Translations under genes and position numbers: made by a program | Notes under the pieces: model-generated | The model's database searches: none | Told to the model about the DNA's origin: nothing | The model's input: the letters and a program-made list of their open reading frames with translations, nothing else | Part shown: positions 18,925 through 26,214 of the stretch, in pieces | Layout of the letters: each line of letters begins with the position of its first letter | Numbering within the stretch: position 1 is the first letter of the stretch | From: Luminiphilus sp. | Lineage (GTDB): Bacteria; Pseudomonadota; Gammaproteobacteria; Pseudomonadales; Halieaceae | Length of the DNA: 42,562 bases | Reading direction: 5' to 3' | NCBI GenBank assembly: GCA_028117185.1 | Contig: JAOHHD010000013.1 | Location: 1-42,562 of the forward strand

Positions 18925-19788
18925 ATGCCCGCAACGCAACAATTTGCCACGATCAACGGAAAACGCATCGCGTACCTCGAGGCAGGTGCCGGTGATCCCA
19001 TCGTGCTGCTGCACGGCAACCCGACCTCATCTTACTTATGGCGCAACGTGATCCCGCAGCTCGAGGGGCTCGGCCGTGTCATTGCACCTGATCTCATTGG
19101 CCAGGGTGATTCAGAGAAGCTGCCTGAAAGCGAGGGGCCAGAGCGCTATTCTTTTCAGGTCGCTTTTGATTATCTGGATGGCCTGTTACGGCACATTGCA
19201 GCCGACAAAAAAGTCACGCTGGTCATTCACGACTGGGGAAGTGGTCTGGGCTTTCATTGGGCGAGCCTCAACCCGCAAGCGGTGAAAGGCGTTGCCTATA
19301 TGGAAGCGATCGTGGCACCGCTAAGCTGGCAGGATTGGCCAGAAAGTGCGCGCGGGATTTTTCAGGGCTTTCGCTCAGATAAGGGAGAAGACCTCGTATT
19401 AACGCGCAATCTGTTCGTAGAAGGCGTTCTCCCGAGCTCCATCTTGCGCGACCTCAGTGCGGAAGAAATGGCGCACTACCGAGCCCCTTTTGACACACCG
19501 GCTAACCGACAACCGACGCTCAATTGGCCGCGGCAGATCCCTATCGACGGCGAGCCCCCTCACATGGTGAGCTTAGTCGAGGCCTACGGTGCCTTTATGG
19601 CTGAGAGCCCGATCCCCAAACTGTTTATTAACGCGGAGCCCGGCTCGATTTTGGTGGGGGCGCAGCGCGACTTTTGTCGTAGCTGGCCCAATCAGACCGA
19701 AGTCACCGTAGAGGGCTTGCACTTTATACAAGAAGATTCACCCGAAGCCATCGGCCGTGCCATTGCTGATTGGTATCCTGCGCTGTAA
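18925..19788 (+). CDS. haloalkane dehalogenase (HLD-II type)
   Basis: Alpha/beta-hydrolase that hydrolyses carbon-halogen bonds of haloalkanes to an alcohol and halide. Visible elements: the oxyanion/halide-binding HGNPTSSYLWRN (Asn and neighbouring residues), nucleophile Asp in VIHDWGSGLGF, the halide-stabilising second Trp immediately after it (DW), the LFVEGVLP segment with the Glu acid expected in HLD-II, and the catalytic His in GLHFIQEDSPE. The 287-residue length fits DhaA/LinB relatives. A good ribosome binding site (AAGGA) precedes the ATG. The gene is followed closely by DUF1330 and YghU-like genes, suggesting a small detoxification operon. Confidence 0.92.
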   Translation: MPATQQFATINGKRIAYLEAGAGDPIVLLHGNPTSSYLWRNVIPQLEGLGRVIAPDLIGQGDSEKLPESEGPERYSFQVAFDYLDGLLRHIAADKKVTLVIHDWGSGLGFHWASLNPQAVKGVAYMEAIVAPLSWQDWPESARGIFQGFRSDKGEDLVLTRNLFVEGVLPSSILRDLSAEEMAHYRAPFDTPANRQPTLNWPRQIPIDGEPPHMVSLVEAYGAFMAESPIPKLFINAEPGSILVGAQRDFCRSWPNQTEVTVEGLHFIQEDSPEAIGRAIADWYPAL

Positions 19789-19797
19789 GGAGCACCC

Positions 19798-20112
19798 ATG
19801 TCTGATACCCCTGTCTATGTTGTCGCAAATTTTATTGTTCACGACGCCGCCGCCTACCGCGAATACGAAAAAGGTTTTTTTCCAATTCTTAAACGCCACG
19901 AAGGGACTTTTCTAACCTACGACGATAATACGACCACCTTTGAAGGCGCGAGCCCTAGAGAGGGGCGCATGGTGATGTTCATGTTTCCCTCTGAGAGTCA
20001 CGCCACTGCGTGGTACGACGATGCCGATTACCAAGCTTTGAGCGAGCATCGTAGAGCGGGCACTGATTTGCAATTTCTCACGATGGTGCACGGCTTGCCG
20101 CCGCGCGACTAA
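19798..20112 (+). CDS. DUF1330 family protein
   Basis: A 104-residue dimeric alpha/beta ferredoxin-like barrel protein of the DUF1330 family, recognised by VYVVANFIVHDAAAYREY, the RHEGTFLTYDD strand and MVMFMFPSESHATAWYDDADYQAL. Its biochemical function is unknown. It lies 9 bp after the dehalogenase stop with GGAG as ribosome binding site, so it is almost certainly in the same operon. Confidence 0.88.
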   Translation: MSDTPVYVVANFIVHDAAAYREYEKGFFPILKRHEGTFLTYDDNTTTFEGASPREGRMVMFMFPSESHATAWYDDADYQALSEHRRAGTDLQFLTMVHGLPPRD

Positions 20113-20171
20113 GTCCTGGCCAGGGATTCAATCGCCCTTTCGGTAACTGTTAGAACAAGGATATACATGGC

Positions 20172-21065
20172 ATGGCAGATGACGAGCTCTACCCTACCCC
20201 CGACGAATACGATGAGTACACTATGAAAGAGTCCACCACCTACACTCCGCCTAAAGTCTGGAAGTGGGACCAAGACGAAGAAAACCGCTTTTCCAAAATC
20301 AATCGACCCATTGCGGGACAGACTCATGATAAAGCTCTGCCAGTGGGAGAGCACCCACTACAGGTCTACTCTCTCGCCACACCCAATGGCGTCAAAGTGA
20401 CGGTCATGCTCGAAGAGTTATTGGCATTGGGTATTAACGAAGCCGAATACGACGCCTGGTTGATCAACATCATGGAGGGGGATCAGTTCTCTAGCGGCTT
20501 TGTTGCGGCAAATCCCAATTCTAAAATCCCCGCGTTAGTGGATCACAGTACCCCGACGCCCACTCGCATTTTTGAATCCGGTGCGATCGTGATGTACCTC
20601 GCGGAAAAGCACGGGCAATTTTTGCCTGCCGACCTCAGTGCACGTGCCGAATGTCTGTCGTGGGTGTTCTGGCAAATGGCTAGCGCGCCCTTCTTGGGGG
20701 GTGGCTTTGGACACTTCTACGCCTATGCGCCAGAGCGGTACGAATACCCCATTAACCGCTTTACGATGGAAGTGAAGCGACAGCTAGACGTGCTGGACCA
20801 GAACTTGGCAGAACGCGAGTTTATTTGTGGGGACGACTACACCATTGCCGATATTGCGATTCACCCCTGGTACGGCGCGCTCGCCATGGGCATGCTTTAT
20901 GAGTCAGGCGAGTTTCTTGATGTGGACTCATACAAAAACGTGCAGCGATGGACCAAAGCCGTTCAAACGAGACCCGCCGTACAACGTGGTCAGCGCATCA
21001 ATCGCGTCTGGGGAGATGAGGCTAGGCAACTGCCTGAACGGCATGCTGCCAGCGACCTTGATTAA
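20172..21065 (+). CDS. yghU: glutathione S-transferase-like disulfide-bond oxidoreductase (YghU-type)
   Basis: Nu-class GST with glutathione-dependent disulfide reductase activity in E. coli. Sequence matches the family closely: TPPKVWKWDQDEENRFSKIN, PLQVYSLATPNGVKVTVMLEE, GDQFSSGFVAANPNSKIPAL, FESGAIVMYLAEKHG, and GGGFGHFYAYAPERYEYPINR. The ATG at 20172 adds an acidic 17-residue extension compared with E. coli YghU, which aligns from the ATG at 20223. The best-placed Shine-Dalgarno (AAGGA, 20157-20161) actually sits 5 nt before an out-of-frame ATG at 20167, so the true start is uncertain. Confidence 0.93.
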   Translation: MADDELYPTPDEYDEYTMKESTTYTPPKVWKWDQDEENRFSKINRPIAGQTHDKALPVGEHPLQVYSLATPNGVKVTVMLEELLALGINEAEYDAWLINIMEGDQFSSGFVAANPNSKIPALVDHSTPTPTRIFESGAIVMYLAEKHGQFLPADLSARAECLSWVFWQMASAPFLGGGFGHFYAYAPERYEYPINRFTMEVKRQLDVLDQNLAEREFICGDDYTIADIAIHPWYGALAMGMLYESGEFLDVDSYKNVQRWTKAVQTRPAVQRGQRINRVWGDEARQLPERHAASDLD

Positions 21066-21118
21066 TACGTAACAGCAGCACGCGTTATCCTCTGTCTGGT
21101 AAACTACGCACTCGTTCA

Positions 21119-21195
21119 GGGCCCATAGCTCAGCTGGTTAGAGCAGTCGACTCATAATCGATTGGTCGTAGGTTCAAGTCCTACTGGGCCCACCA
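21119..21195 (+). tRNA. tRNA with CAT anticodon, probably tRNA-Ile2 (lysidine-modified)
   Basis: A full 77-nt cloverleaf with encoded CCA. The acceptor stem is GGGCCCA, the D stem GCTC/GAGC, the anticodon stem GTCGA/TCGAT, the loop CTCATAA (anticodon CAT at 21153-21155) and the T arm GTAGG-TTCAAGT-CCTAC. A CAT anticodon may mean elongator Met or Ile2. The anticodon-arm and variable region (ACTCATAATCG followed by TTGGTCG) closely matches E. coli ileX and less so metT, so I favour tRNA-Ile2. It is the intact end of a set of tRNA-derived direct repeats (22448 and 32284), so it is the attachment gene of an accessory region. Confidence 0.95.
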
Positions 21196-21267
21196 TTTCT
21201 GCCGCCGCATTGAAGTTTGAGCTATCGTGATGCAGGCTGTTCCCCCACCATGCGTTTCGGAGCCGCC

Positions 21268-22224
21268 ATGAGTCGAGTGCCACACTATCGTCCTTTGCTC
21301 ATCTGCGTTGTCATCCTTTGGTTTGTAACCACGGTCGCATTCTTCATGCTCGACTACAGAGCCAGCGCGCGTCCGCCCATCGCCGAAGACGGACTGACCA
21401 GCCTGCTGACCGTCTATCTGCCAGTGCTGGGCCTGACTGTATTTTTACTCCTTTTCCTCACCCGCCATCGGGATCCTTTTCGATGGACCGATCGCTTTTG
21501 CCTAGATGAAAGAAAAGCCGGTCGAGAGGTGCTCGGTGTATTTAGCTATCTACTGGTGACGCAACTGATTTTGGGCCTCGGCTTTCAGTCAGGACTTCAT
21601 TTCCCTGGGCCAGATATTTTTCAACAAGGGAAACACGACCTTGGCACCGTGATCAGCTGGATGCTGTTAAATGGCCTGCTGTATTTCGCTGTTCCGGTCT
21701 ACTGGCTAAGGCGCAACGGGCTTCATTTCAAAAGTCTGCTCACTCCATGGGAGTGGCGACGTAACCTCTGGATCATTGTTGCTTACTGGATGCTCGATTT
21801 TTTTGGACCCATCATCGGCGGGGTAACTTTCTTTTCATTAAGCACAGAGCAATATGTGTTGGGCGTGCCGACCAGCATCGTCGCTAACACTATCGGCGCG
21901 GGTCTACCCGTGCTTTTGCTGATGCATGTCGTATTGATCCCGCGTCTTATGGTGCTATTTGATAACAAACTCACCGTAATCACATTGGCTGGTTTCTTTT
22001 ACGCCATTTTTAGCCTCTTTGATCCAGGCGTAGATTATGGATCAAGGGAGCTCGGAGCACTGAGTGTTAGCTACATCATCATGACGCAAGTGCTAGTAGG
22101 TATGGGAAAAGCCACCTTCACGGTGGTCACTGGCAATCCCTGGATACACTTCATCACGCTGCATGTGTTGAGCGCCCGTATTCCCTTTGATACCGAGATG
22201 TATGCCGAAATCTTCGCAGGATGA
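21268..22224 (+). CDS. polytopic membrane protein of unknown function beside the tRNA
   Basis: About eight hydrophobic segments in 318 residues. I chose the ATG at 21268, preceded by GGAG (21259-21262). I looked for CPBP (Abi) protease motifs because of the size and topology, but the EExxxR and HxxxH motifs are not evident, so I give no family. The last 45 codons and about 170 bp downstream recur as a degraded direct repeat at 34545-34865. Its position immediately after the tRNA makes it either the first cargo of an island or a chromosomal gene caught up in the island's rearrangements. Confidence 0.75.
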   Translation: MSRVPHYRPLLICVVILWFVTTVAFFMLDYRASARPPIAEDGLTSLLTVYLPVLGLTVFLLLFLTRHRDPFRWTDRFCLDERKAGREVLGVFSYLLVTQLILGLGFQSGLHFPGPDIFQQGKHDLGTVISWMLLNGLLYFAVPVYWLRRNGLHFKSLLTPWEWRRNLWIIVAYWMLDFFGPIIGGVTFFSLSTEQYVLGVPTSIVANTIGAGLPVLLLMHVVLIPRLMVLFDNKLTVITLAGFFYAIFSLFDPGVDYGSRELGALSVSYIIMTQVLVGMGKATFTVVTGNPWIHFITLHVLSARIPFDTEMYAEIFAG

Positions 22225-22390
22225 CGTTAGCATCGCGGACTGGCTGTACGAATCGAATTCTTTTCGGTGCGAGTTTGGTTTTCGCTTGAGAAATGACTTA
22301 TCGCTCTTGAGATTGCGCGCCTCGATGCCAACTCATAGGACACAGCGGTTCGGAATAGGTTCTGACTGCTTCAAATCGGAAATCAGTGTC
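22070..22390 (+). repeat. direct repeat, left copy (membrane-protein 3' end and flank)
   Basis: Strongly similar to 34545-34865, about 12.5 kb away in the same orientation. The coding part differs by scattered substitutions and the non-coding part is more diverged, with AGGAATAGGT-like islands retained. Confidence 0.75.
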
Positions 22391-22763
22391 CAAAAAAATC
22401 CCTACGATTCTTCCTCTTACAACAGTCTCGCCGGATTCTCCCCCATCCTCATAATCGATTGGTCGTAGGTTCAAGTCCTACTGGGCCCACCATTTCACTC
22501 CTCATATGTTTCATCTATCGGTGCCATAGGAACAGGGTGCACCTGCCCGACCCATCCTAGTACAGCCAATCAGGGCGCCACCTGAGACATTGCCTCTTTT
22601 CGCTGGGAAGGAGTCCACAAGTTCACGGTCAATCAGCAGGAAGCCATTGCAAAGCCTGATTCGACCCTCTGCGTTCTACAGCTCAGCAATGGTCGACAAT
22701 GAATCGTTCGATGACTGACGCCGGTAAGATTTCAGAGTGGTAGGCTGGCTCCTCGAGATCTTT
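22225..22763. other. 539-bp junction region with tRNA fragment and repeat elements
   Basis: No gene. It contains the first tRNA 3'-half copy (22448-22492) and a block at 22578-22617 shared with the 27.2-kb junction. It begins with the downstream part of the direct repeat shared with 34.6-34.9 kb and leads into the junction repeat that overlaps the racemase gene end. Confidence 0.7.
22448..22492 (+). repeat. tRNA 3'-half direct repeat (attachment-site-like), copy 1
   Basis: Identical to the intact tRNA from anticodon-loop base 32 to the CCA end (21151-21195), 45 bp, and three more T residues after the CCA match as well. Upstream, 23 further bases (from 22425, GTCTCGCCGG) are shared with the copy at 32284, not with the tRNA itself. 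This is the usual sign of integration into a tRNA gene at the anticodon loop. Confidence 0.88.
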
Positions 22764-22829
22764 TCAGGTTTGGAGACTCGTATCCATGAGAATATCTGCT
22801 CTCGACGGCCCTTTTATGCGTCCTATACT
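22757..22829 (+). repeat. junction repeat copy A, overlapping the racemase 3' end
   Basis: Starts with GATCTTTTCAGG, also seen at the start of copy D (32401), and ends with the common 42-bp core (22788-22829, ending TCCTATACT). The minus-strand racemase gene stops at 22764, inside this repeat, so its last residues are repeat-encoded. Confidence 0.75.
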
Positions 22830-23915
22830 ACGATGCAGGGTGGATCCATTAGACGCGGATTCGAATGACTTGGTCACAAAGGGCGACGTCATAGCACGAA
22901 GCATTGCGCTGTAGTTAAGTTGGAACGTCATCTCCGCACCAACGGCGAGGTTACCGACGCCGGACGTTACAACGAGGTGATCGCTGCTACCTCCGAGGAT
23001 CTCGATGCCTTTGGAGGGCTGTAAACCACCCACGTCGACATCCTGTATGCCTATCGCCAGAATAGCCTGTACGACAGTGCCTCTATCTACTACTTTCGGG
23101 CGTACTCCAAACGCATTTGGAACCAGCTCACCGACGGGCTGCGTCGGCTTTAATTTAGACTCGATCACTTCGGCGACCAACATAATTGCGTCAGTGTACA
23201 AGCCGTATATAGCTTTCCTTTGGAGCGCTTCGCGACCCAGTAAAATAGATTCCCCAAGGCGCAAATTATTGATTCGCCCGGTGTACTCGCCATCGAACGC
23301 CCATTCCAGATTGGCCGAATTCCCACCAGACACTACCTCTATCGAAATATCAAACGTCGCTTCGATCAACGCCGCGAGCCTGGACAACTCGCCCATATTT
23401 AAGTCATCAGGCGAGACTCCGTTCTGACAAGCCAGATTGGTAGCGATCCCTTTGAACAAAATGTTCGGTAACCTCAACGTCTCACGCACGGCGGCCACCA
23501 GGTCGTCCGGCATGATGCCATCGCGCAGGTCGCCGAGCTCAACCATGAGAACGACCGCATGCGTTCGGCCCAATTTGCCCGCCTCGGACGATAGCCGTCT
23601 GATGACCTCAAGCTCGGTGTTAAAACTTACGTCAGCGCTTCTGACCACGCGTTCCGCCTGGCTAAGCATCGGTGGGCGAATCAACGAAAGACGCGCGAAC
23701 ATGTGCGAACTTCGCATTAATTCAATGTTTTCGATACGTGAGTCACCCAAACCACTTACGCCGGCCAACAGCATTGCGTCGGCAATCTCGGTCGAACCAA
23801 GCGCCGCCTTGGTCACACCGGTCACCGAAATACCACGCCTTGCCAGTCGTTCGACAAGCGTGCGGGCATTATGCTGAATTTTACCTAGGTCTATCTCCAG
23901 GCGCGGTGCAATCAT
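22764..23915 (-). CDS. PLP-dependent amino-acid racemase (alanine/ornithine racemase-like, fold III)
   Basis: Predicted racemase that interconverts L- and D-forms of a free amino acid. The N-terminal barrel has the PLP lysine in GVTKAALG (near residue 37), followed by GLGDSRIENIE, typical of the COG3457 ornithine-racemase/YhfX-like group. SGGNSANLEW and LRLGESILLG are further phosphate/cofactor-contact motifs of this group. The ATG at 23915 overlaps the stop of the upstream DUF1611 gene (TGATG), indicating coupling. At 383 residues it is somewhat longer than relatives near 350-370. The last 20 or so residues come from a junction repeat and are probably not native. Substrate is unproven. Confidence 0.85.
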   Translation of the reverse strand: MIAPRLEIDLGKIQHNARTLVERLARRGISVTGVTKAALGSTEIADAMLLAGVSGLGDSRIENIELMRSSHMFARLSLIRPPMLSQAERVVRSADVSFNTELEVIRRLSSEAGKLGRTHAVVLMVELGDLRDGIMPDDLVAAVRETLRLPNILFKGIATNLACQNGVSPDDLNMGELSRLAALIEATFDISIEVVSGGNSANLEWAFDGEYTGRINNLRLGESILLGREALQRKAIYGLYTDAIMLVAEVIESKLKPTQPVGELVPNAFGVRPKVVDRGTVVQAILAIGIQDVDVGGLQPSKGIEILGGSSDHLVVTSGVGNLAVGAEMTFQLNYSAMLRAMTSPFVTKSFESASNGSTLHRSIGRIKGPSRADILMDTSLQT

Positions 23916-25072
23916 CACGCCGCTGCGGGCAGCTTTTCCGTAAGCTTTGGGAAGGCGTTGAGAACCATATTCATTAGGTGTTCAGGAGAACGGCTCAGTG
24001 CGTCCGTTGTCGGGATGCCGAGCTCGCTCTCATAGCGAACGATCGCCAAGCTAACTTCGGCGTCGCTCATATTCTCATGGTTTATCGTCACACCAATTAC
24101 TTTGGTCTTGGCGAATGTTTCGATTAGATTAATCTCCGCTGCCGGCTCTGGCATGACCATCTGCGTGAAATCGCAGCGAGTCCTGCGCCCAGGGGCATGC
24201 TGCAATACAACAGCATCGGGACAGGCGCCACGGAGAATAAACGACGAGGTCGAAAAGGCGGGGTGGCTCAGAGCCCCCTGCCCTTCAATAAGGATTACGT
24301 CGGGGCTTTCGACCATGAAAGCGTTGATGATCGTCGCCTCGAGTTCGCCGGCACAAAATTGCGACGGTATTGCGTCGAGCGGGACACCATAACGGGCGCC
24401 TTGAATCAGACCCGTCTGACCCGTTCCAATCATCAGTGTTTTCACGCCACGATCGTTGAGCACCTGACTCAATATCGTCGCGGTCGTGCGTTTACCGATC
24501 GCGCAGTCGGTACCCAGTACAGCAATGACCGGACACGTTACCTGGGCAATATTGCCCGTGAATATGTGTAGATCCTTCTTTTCTGGAGGTTTGCGCACGT
24601 CGAGAATCTCGACATTGCTTACCGCGCACGCAGCTTTGAATACAGGATCATCTCCAAGAAATTCGTGAAGGCCATTTACGATGTTCATCCCGTGGCTAAT
24701 AGCCTCAAGCACCACGCCCCGCTCATGTAAGGAAAGCATGCCACTGGAAGGCGCCATGCCAAATATAAAGTAATCAGGTACCGTGACGGCCTGCTTCAAA
24801 GCTTCCCCAAGATCGCGGCAAACAGGAATCGCATTGGGTTTGCCGTCGAGCACCATACCGGTATCGAGGCCCGCTTTATGGCTATCAATGACCGATAGGA
24901 TTTCGTACCGCTCTGAGTGTCGAACGAGCCCGTTCGCGGTTTTACCATCTATGGCGCCAAAGTTAGCTTCACAGTAGACAATCGCGGTGGCAGTGCGATT
25001 GCGATTAGTGTTGACCGGATTGACCACGGACGCGTTCGGCGAGCCAATACCCGCCTCTGCAAGACCAGTCAT
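23915..25072 (-). CDS. DUF1611 P-loop protein, D-amino-acid N-acyltransferase-like (DgcN family)
   Basis: A 385-residue DUF1611 protein with an N-terminal Rossmann-like domain (IVYCEANFGAIDGKTANGLV) and a C-terminal P-loop domain bearing VLGTDCAIGKRTTA as Walker A and VILIEGQGALSHPAF as the Walker-B-like segment. One member, DgcN, has been described as a D-glutamate N-acyltransferase in marine bacteria, working with an enolase-type racemase (DgcA). Here the partner is instead a PLP racemase. I infer activity on a D-amino acid; the acceptor is not known. The start ATG overlaps the stop of the small upstream gene (ATGA). Confidence 0.85.
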   Translation of the reverse strand: MTGLAEAGIGSPNASVVNPVNTNRNRTATAIVYCEANFGAIDGKTANGLVRHSERYEILSVIDSHKAGLDTGMVLDGKPNAIPVCRDLGEALKQAVTVPDYFIFGMAPSSGMLSLHERGVVLEAISHGMNIVNGLHEFLGDDPVFKAACAVSNVEILDVRKPPEKKDLHIFTGNIAQVTCPVIAVLGTDCAIGKRTTATILSQVLNDRGVKTLMIGTGQTGLIQGARYGVPLDAIPSQFCAGELEATIINAFMVESPDVILIEGQGALSHPAFSTSSFILRGACPDAVVLQHAPGRRTRCDFTQMVMPEPAAEINLIETFAKTKVIGVTINHENMSDAEVSLAIVRYESELGIPTTDALSRSPEHLMNMVLNAFPKLTEKLPAAA

Positions 25073-25227
25073 AAACCCTCGCCTTCCAGCCGAAGCTGTT
25101 CCGCGTCGATTTCAGCGAATTGGACCGCGTCCGCCAGACTGTCGTATGTGAAGTCGTTGTAGTAGACATCTCTTGAGTTACTCGCGATGCCGTGGGCATC
25201 CAAGGCCTGTTTATAGTCTTCAGTCAT
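25069..25227 (-). CDS. 52-residue acidic small protein coupled to DUF1611 gene
   Basis: Begins MTEDYKQALDAHGIASNS and ends in an acidic EIDAEQLRLEGEGL tail; about a quarter of its residues are Asp/Glu. The ATG at 25227 overlaps the end of the Cys-repeat gene by 8 bp and its own stop overlaps the DUF1611 start by the ATGA junction. Such tight coupling on both sides, with no out-of-frame alternative, supports a real gene. I recognise no family. It could be a small structural subunit, a substrate peptide, or a regulator; nothing in the sequence decides between these. Confidence 0.7.
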   Translation of the reverse strand: MTEDYKQALDAHGIASNSRDVYYNDFTYDSLADAVQFAEIDAEQLRLEGEGL

Positions 25228-26017
25228 TTTGATTACCTGATTTACATTCTTGCATGTACTTGCGGTACGGTTGATTACACTCCCAATCGTGTCCGTGGAA
25301 ATCCAAATGAGCATTCTCTGGCAGCACCACGGCGACGCATGCCGCCTGGACCTTTATGTATCCACGATCACATTCCCAACCGTTCCCGTAAGATCGCCCT
25401 GACAAGTATCCGTGTGAGGGCACTTTGATGGCGATGCAGGCGCCATAGATCTCGTGATAACCGCGATCGCAGTCCCAGCCAGAACCACTGGAACTAGACG
25501 TGAGGTATGCATTTGCAGGCGGCTCGATTGATACGCAGGCGTCGCCCACCGCTCGATAACCCCGCTCGCAGGCCCAGCCTGAACGGATGGTATTTCCCGT
25601 AAGGTAGCCGTTTGCTGGCACATTGATTGCCTTACAGATTTCGTCGAATTGTCGATAGCCTCTATCGCATAACCATCTATCGCCTGACGTAGCACTCAGA
25701 AAGGCGTTCGCTGGTAGCAATACCGGATCACACGTGTCTGTGTTTTGTTTGTAGCCATGCTTACACTTCCAGCCAGGGCCGTACGACGAGCCTGTCAGAT
25801 AGGCATTTTCGGGCAATGTCACGACCACACAGGCGCCATCGGTCTTTCGAAAACCCCGGTCGCACTGCCATCCGGTCCCATAGGCATTCGCACTCCCGTT
25901 GGCGGGAATCGTACCCTCAACATCTTGCGCTCTGGCTAACCCTATTGAGGCAGCAAAGACCATCATTGGTATCAGGGCGTATGCGACAAAACCGAGCCCC
26001 GGATTAGTTGCGTTCAT
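25220..26017 (-). CDS. exported protein with seven two-cysteine GWxCxRGY repeats
   Basis: Starts at the ATG at 26017, six bases after a strong AGGAGT ribosome binding site. A signal peptide (hydrophobic PGLGFVAYALIPMMVFAAS, cleavage likely after ARA) leads to seven repeats of about 32 residues. Each follows the pattern PxNAYLTxxSxGxGWxCDRGYxxxxxxC, with one Cys in the WxC motif and one near the repeat end, suggesting disulfides in a periplasmic or secreted protein. The last repeat (LPENAHLDFHGHDWECNQPYRK) is a variant cap. I recognise the repeat style from uncharacterised bacterial proteins but know no proven function. It is the first gene of the operon under the divergent XRE regulator. Confidence 0.85.
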   Translation of the reverse strand: MNATNPGLGFVAYALIPMMVFAASIGLARAQDVEGTIPANGSANAYGTGWQCDRGFRKTDGACVVVTLPENAYLTGSSYGPGWKCKHGYKQNTDTCDPVLLPANAFLSATSGDRWLCDRGYRQFDEICKAINVPANGYLTGNTIRSGWACERGYRAVGDACVSIEPPANAYLTSSSSGSGWDCDRGYHEIYGACIAIKVPSHGYLSGRSYGNGWECDRGYIKVQAACVAVVLPENAHLDFHGHDWECNQPYRKYMQECKSGNQND

Positions 26018-26214
26018 AGGATTACTCCTTCTGTTTGTGCCGTCAGGCATTTGTTTAATCCGCGGGCACCGCCATTGAATAACTAATTTAGTTAATTTAT
26101 TTTATATTTTTTGCTAATTTGTTAACCATAATTAGTTAATTAACTTGATTAGTCAAGTAAGTTATGGAATTATTTCTATAATTAACCTATTAGGTCACTT
26201 TGGAGTAGGAAGCA
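26018..26214. promoter_or_regulatory. AT-rich divergent promoter region with palindromic operators
   Basis: Between the Cys-repeat gene (minus) and the XRE gene (plus). It holds AACTAA-T-TTAGTT (26081-26093), the perfect 12-bp palindrome AGTTAATTAACT (26134-26145), and CTTGA-TTAG-TCAAG (26144-26157). The first two share the half-site TTAGTTAA, also as a direct repeat (26088 and 26132). This is the expected binding architecture of the XRE protein. I cannot place -35/-10 boxes with certainty in such AT-rich sequence. Confidence 0.65.

Noticed and set aside
21268..22224. CPBP intramembrane protease
   Set aside because: Topology is similar but the EExxxR and HxxxH motifs are not visible.
22448..22492. 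A second functional tRNA
   Set aside because: Only the 3' half (anticodon loop to CCA) is present; no acceptor 5' strand or D arm.
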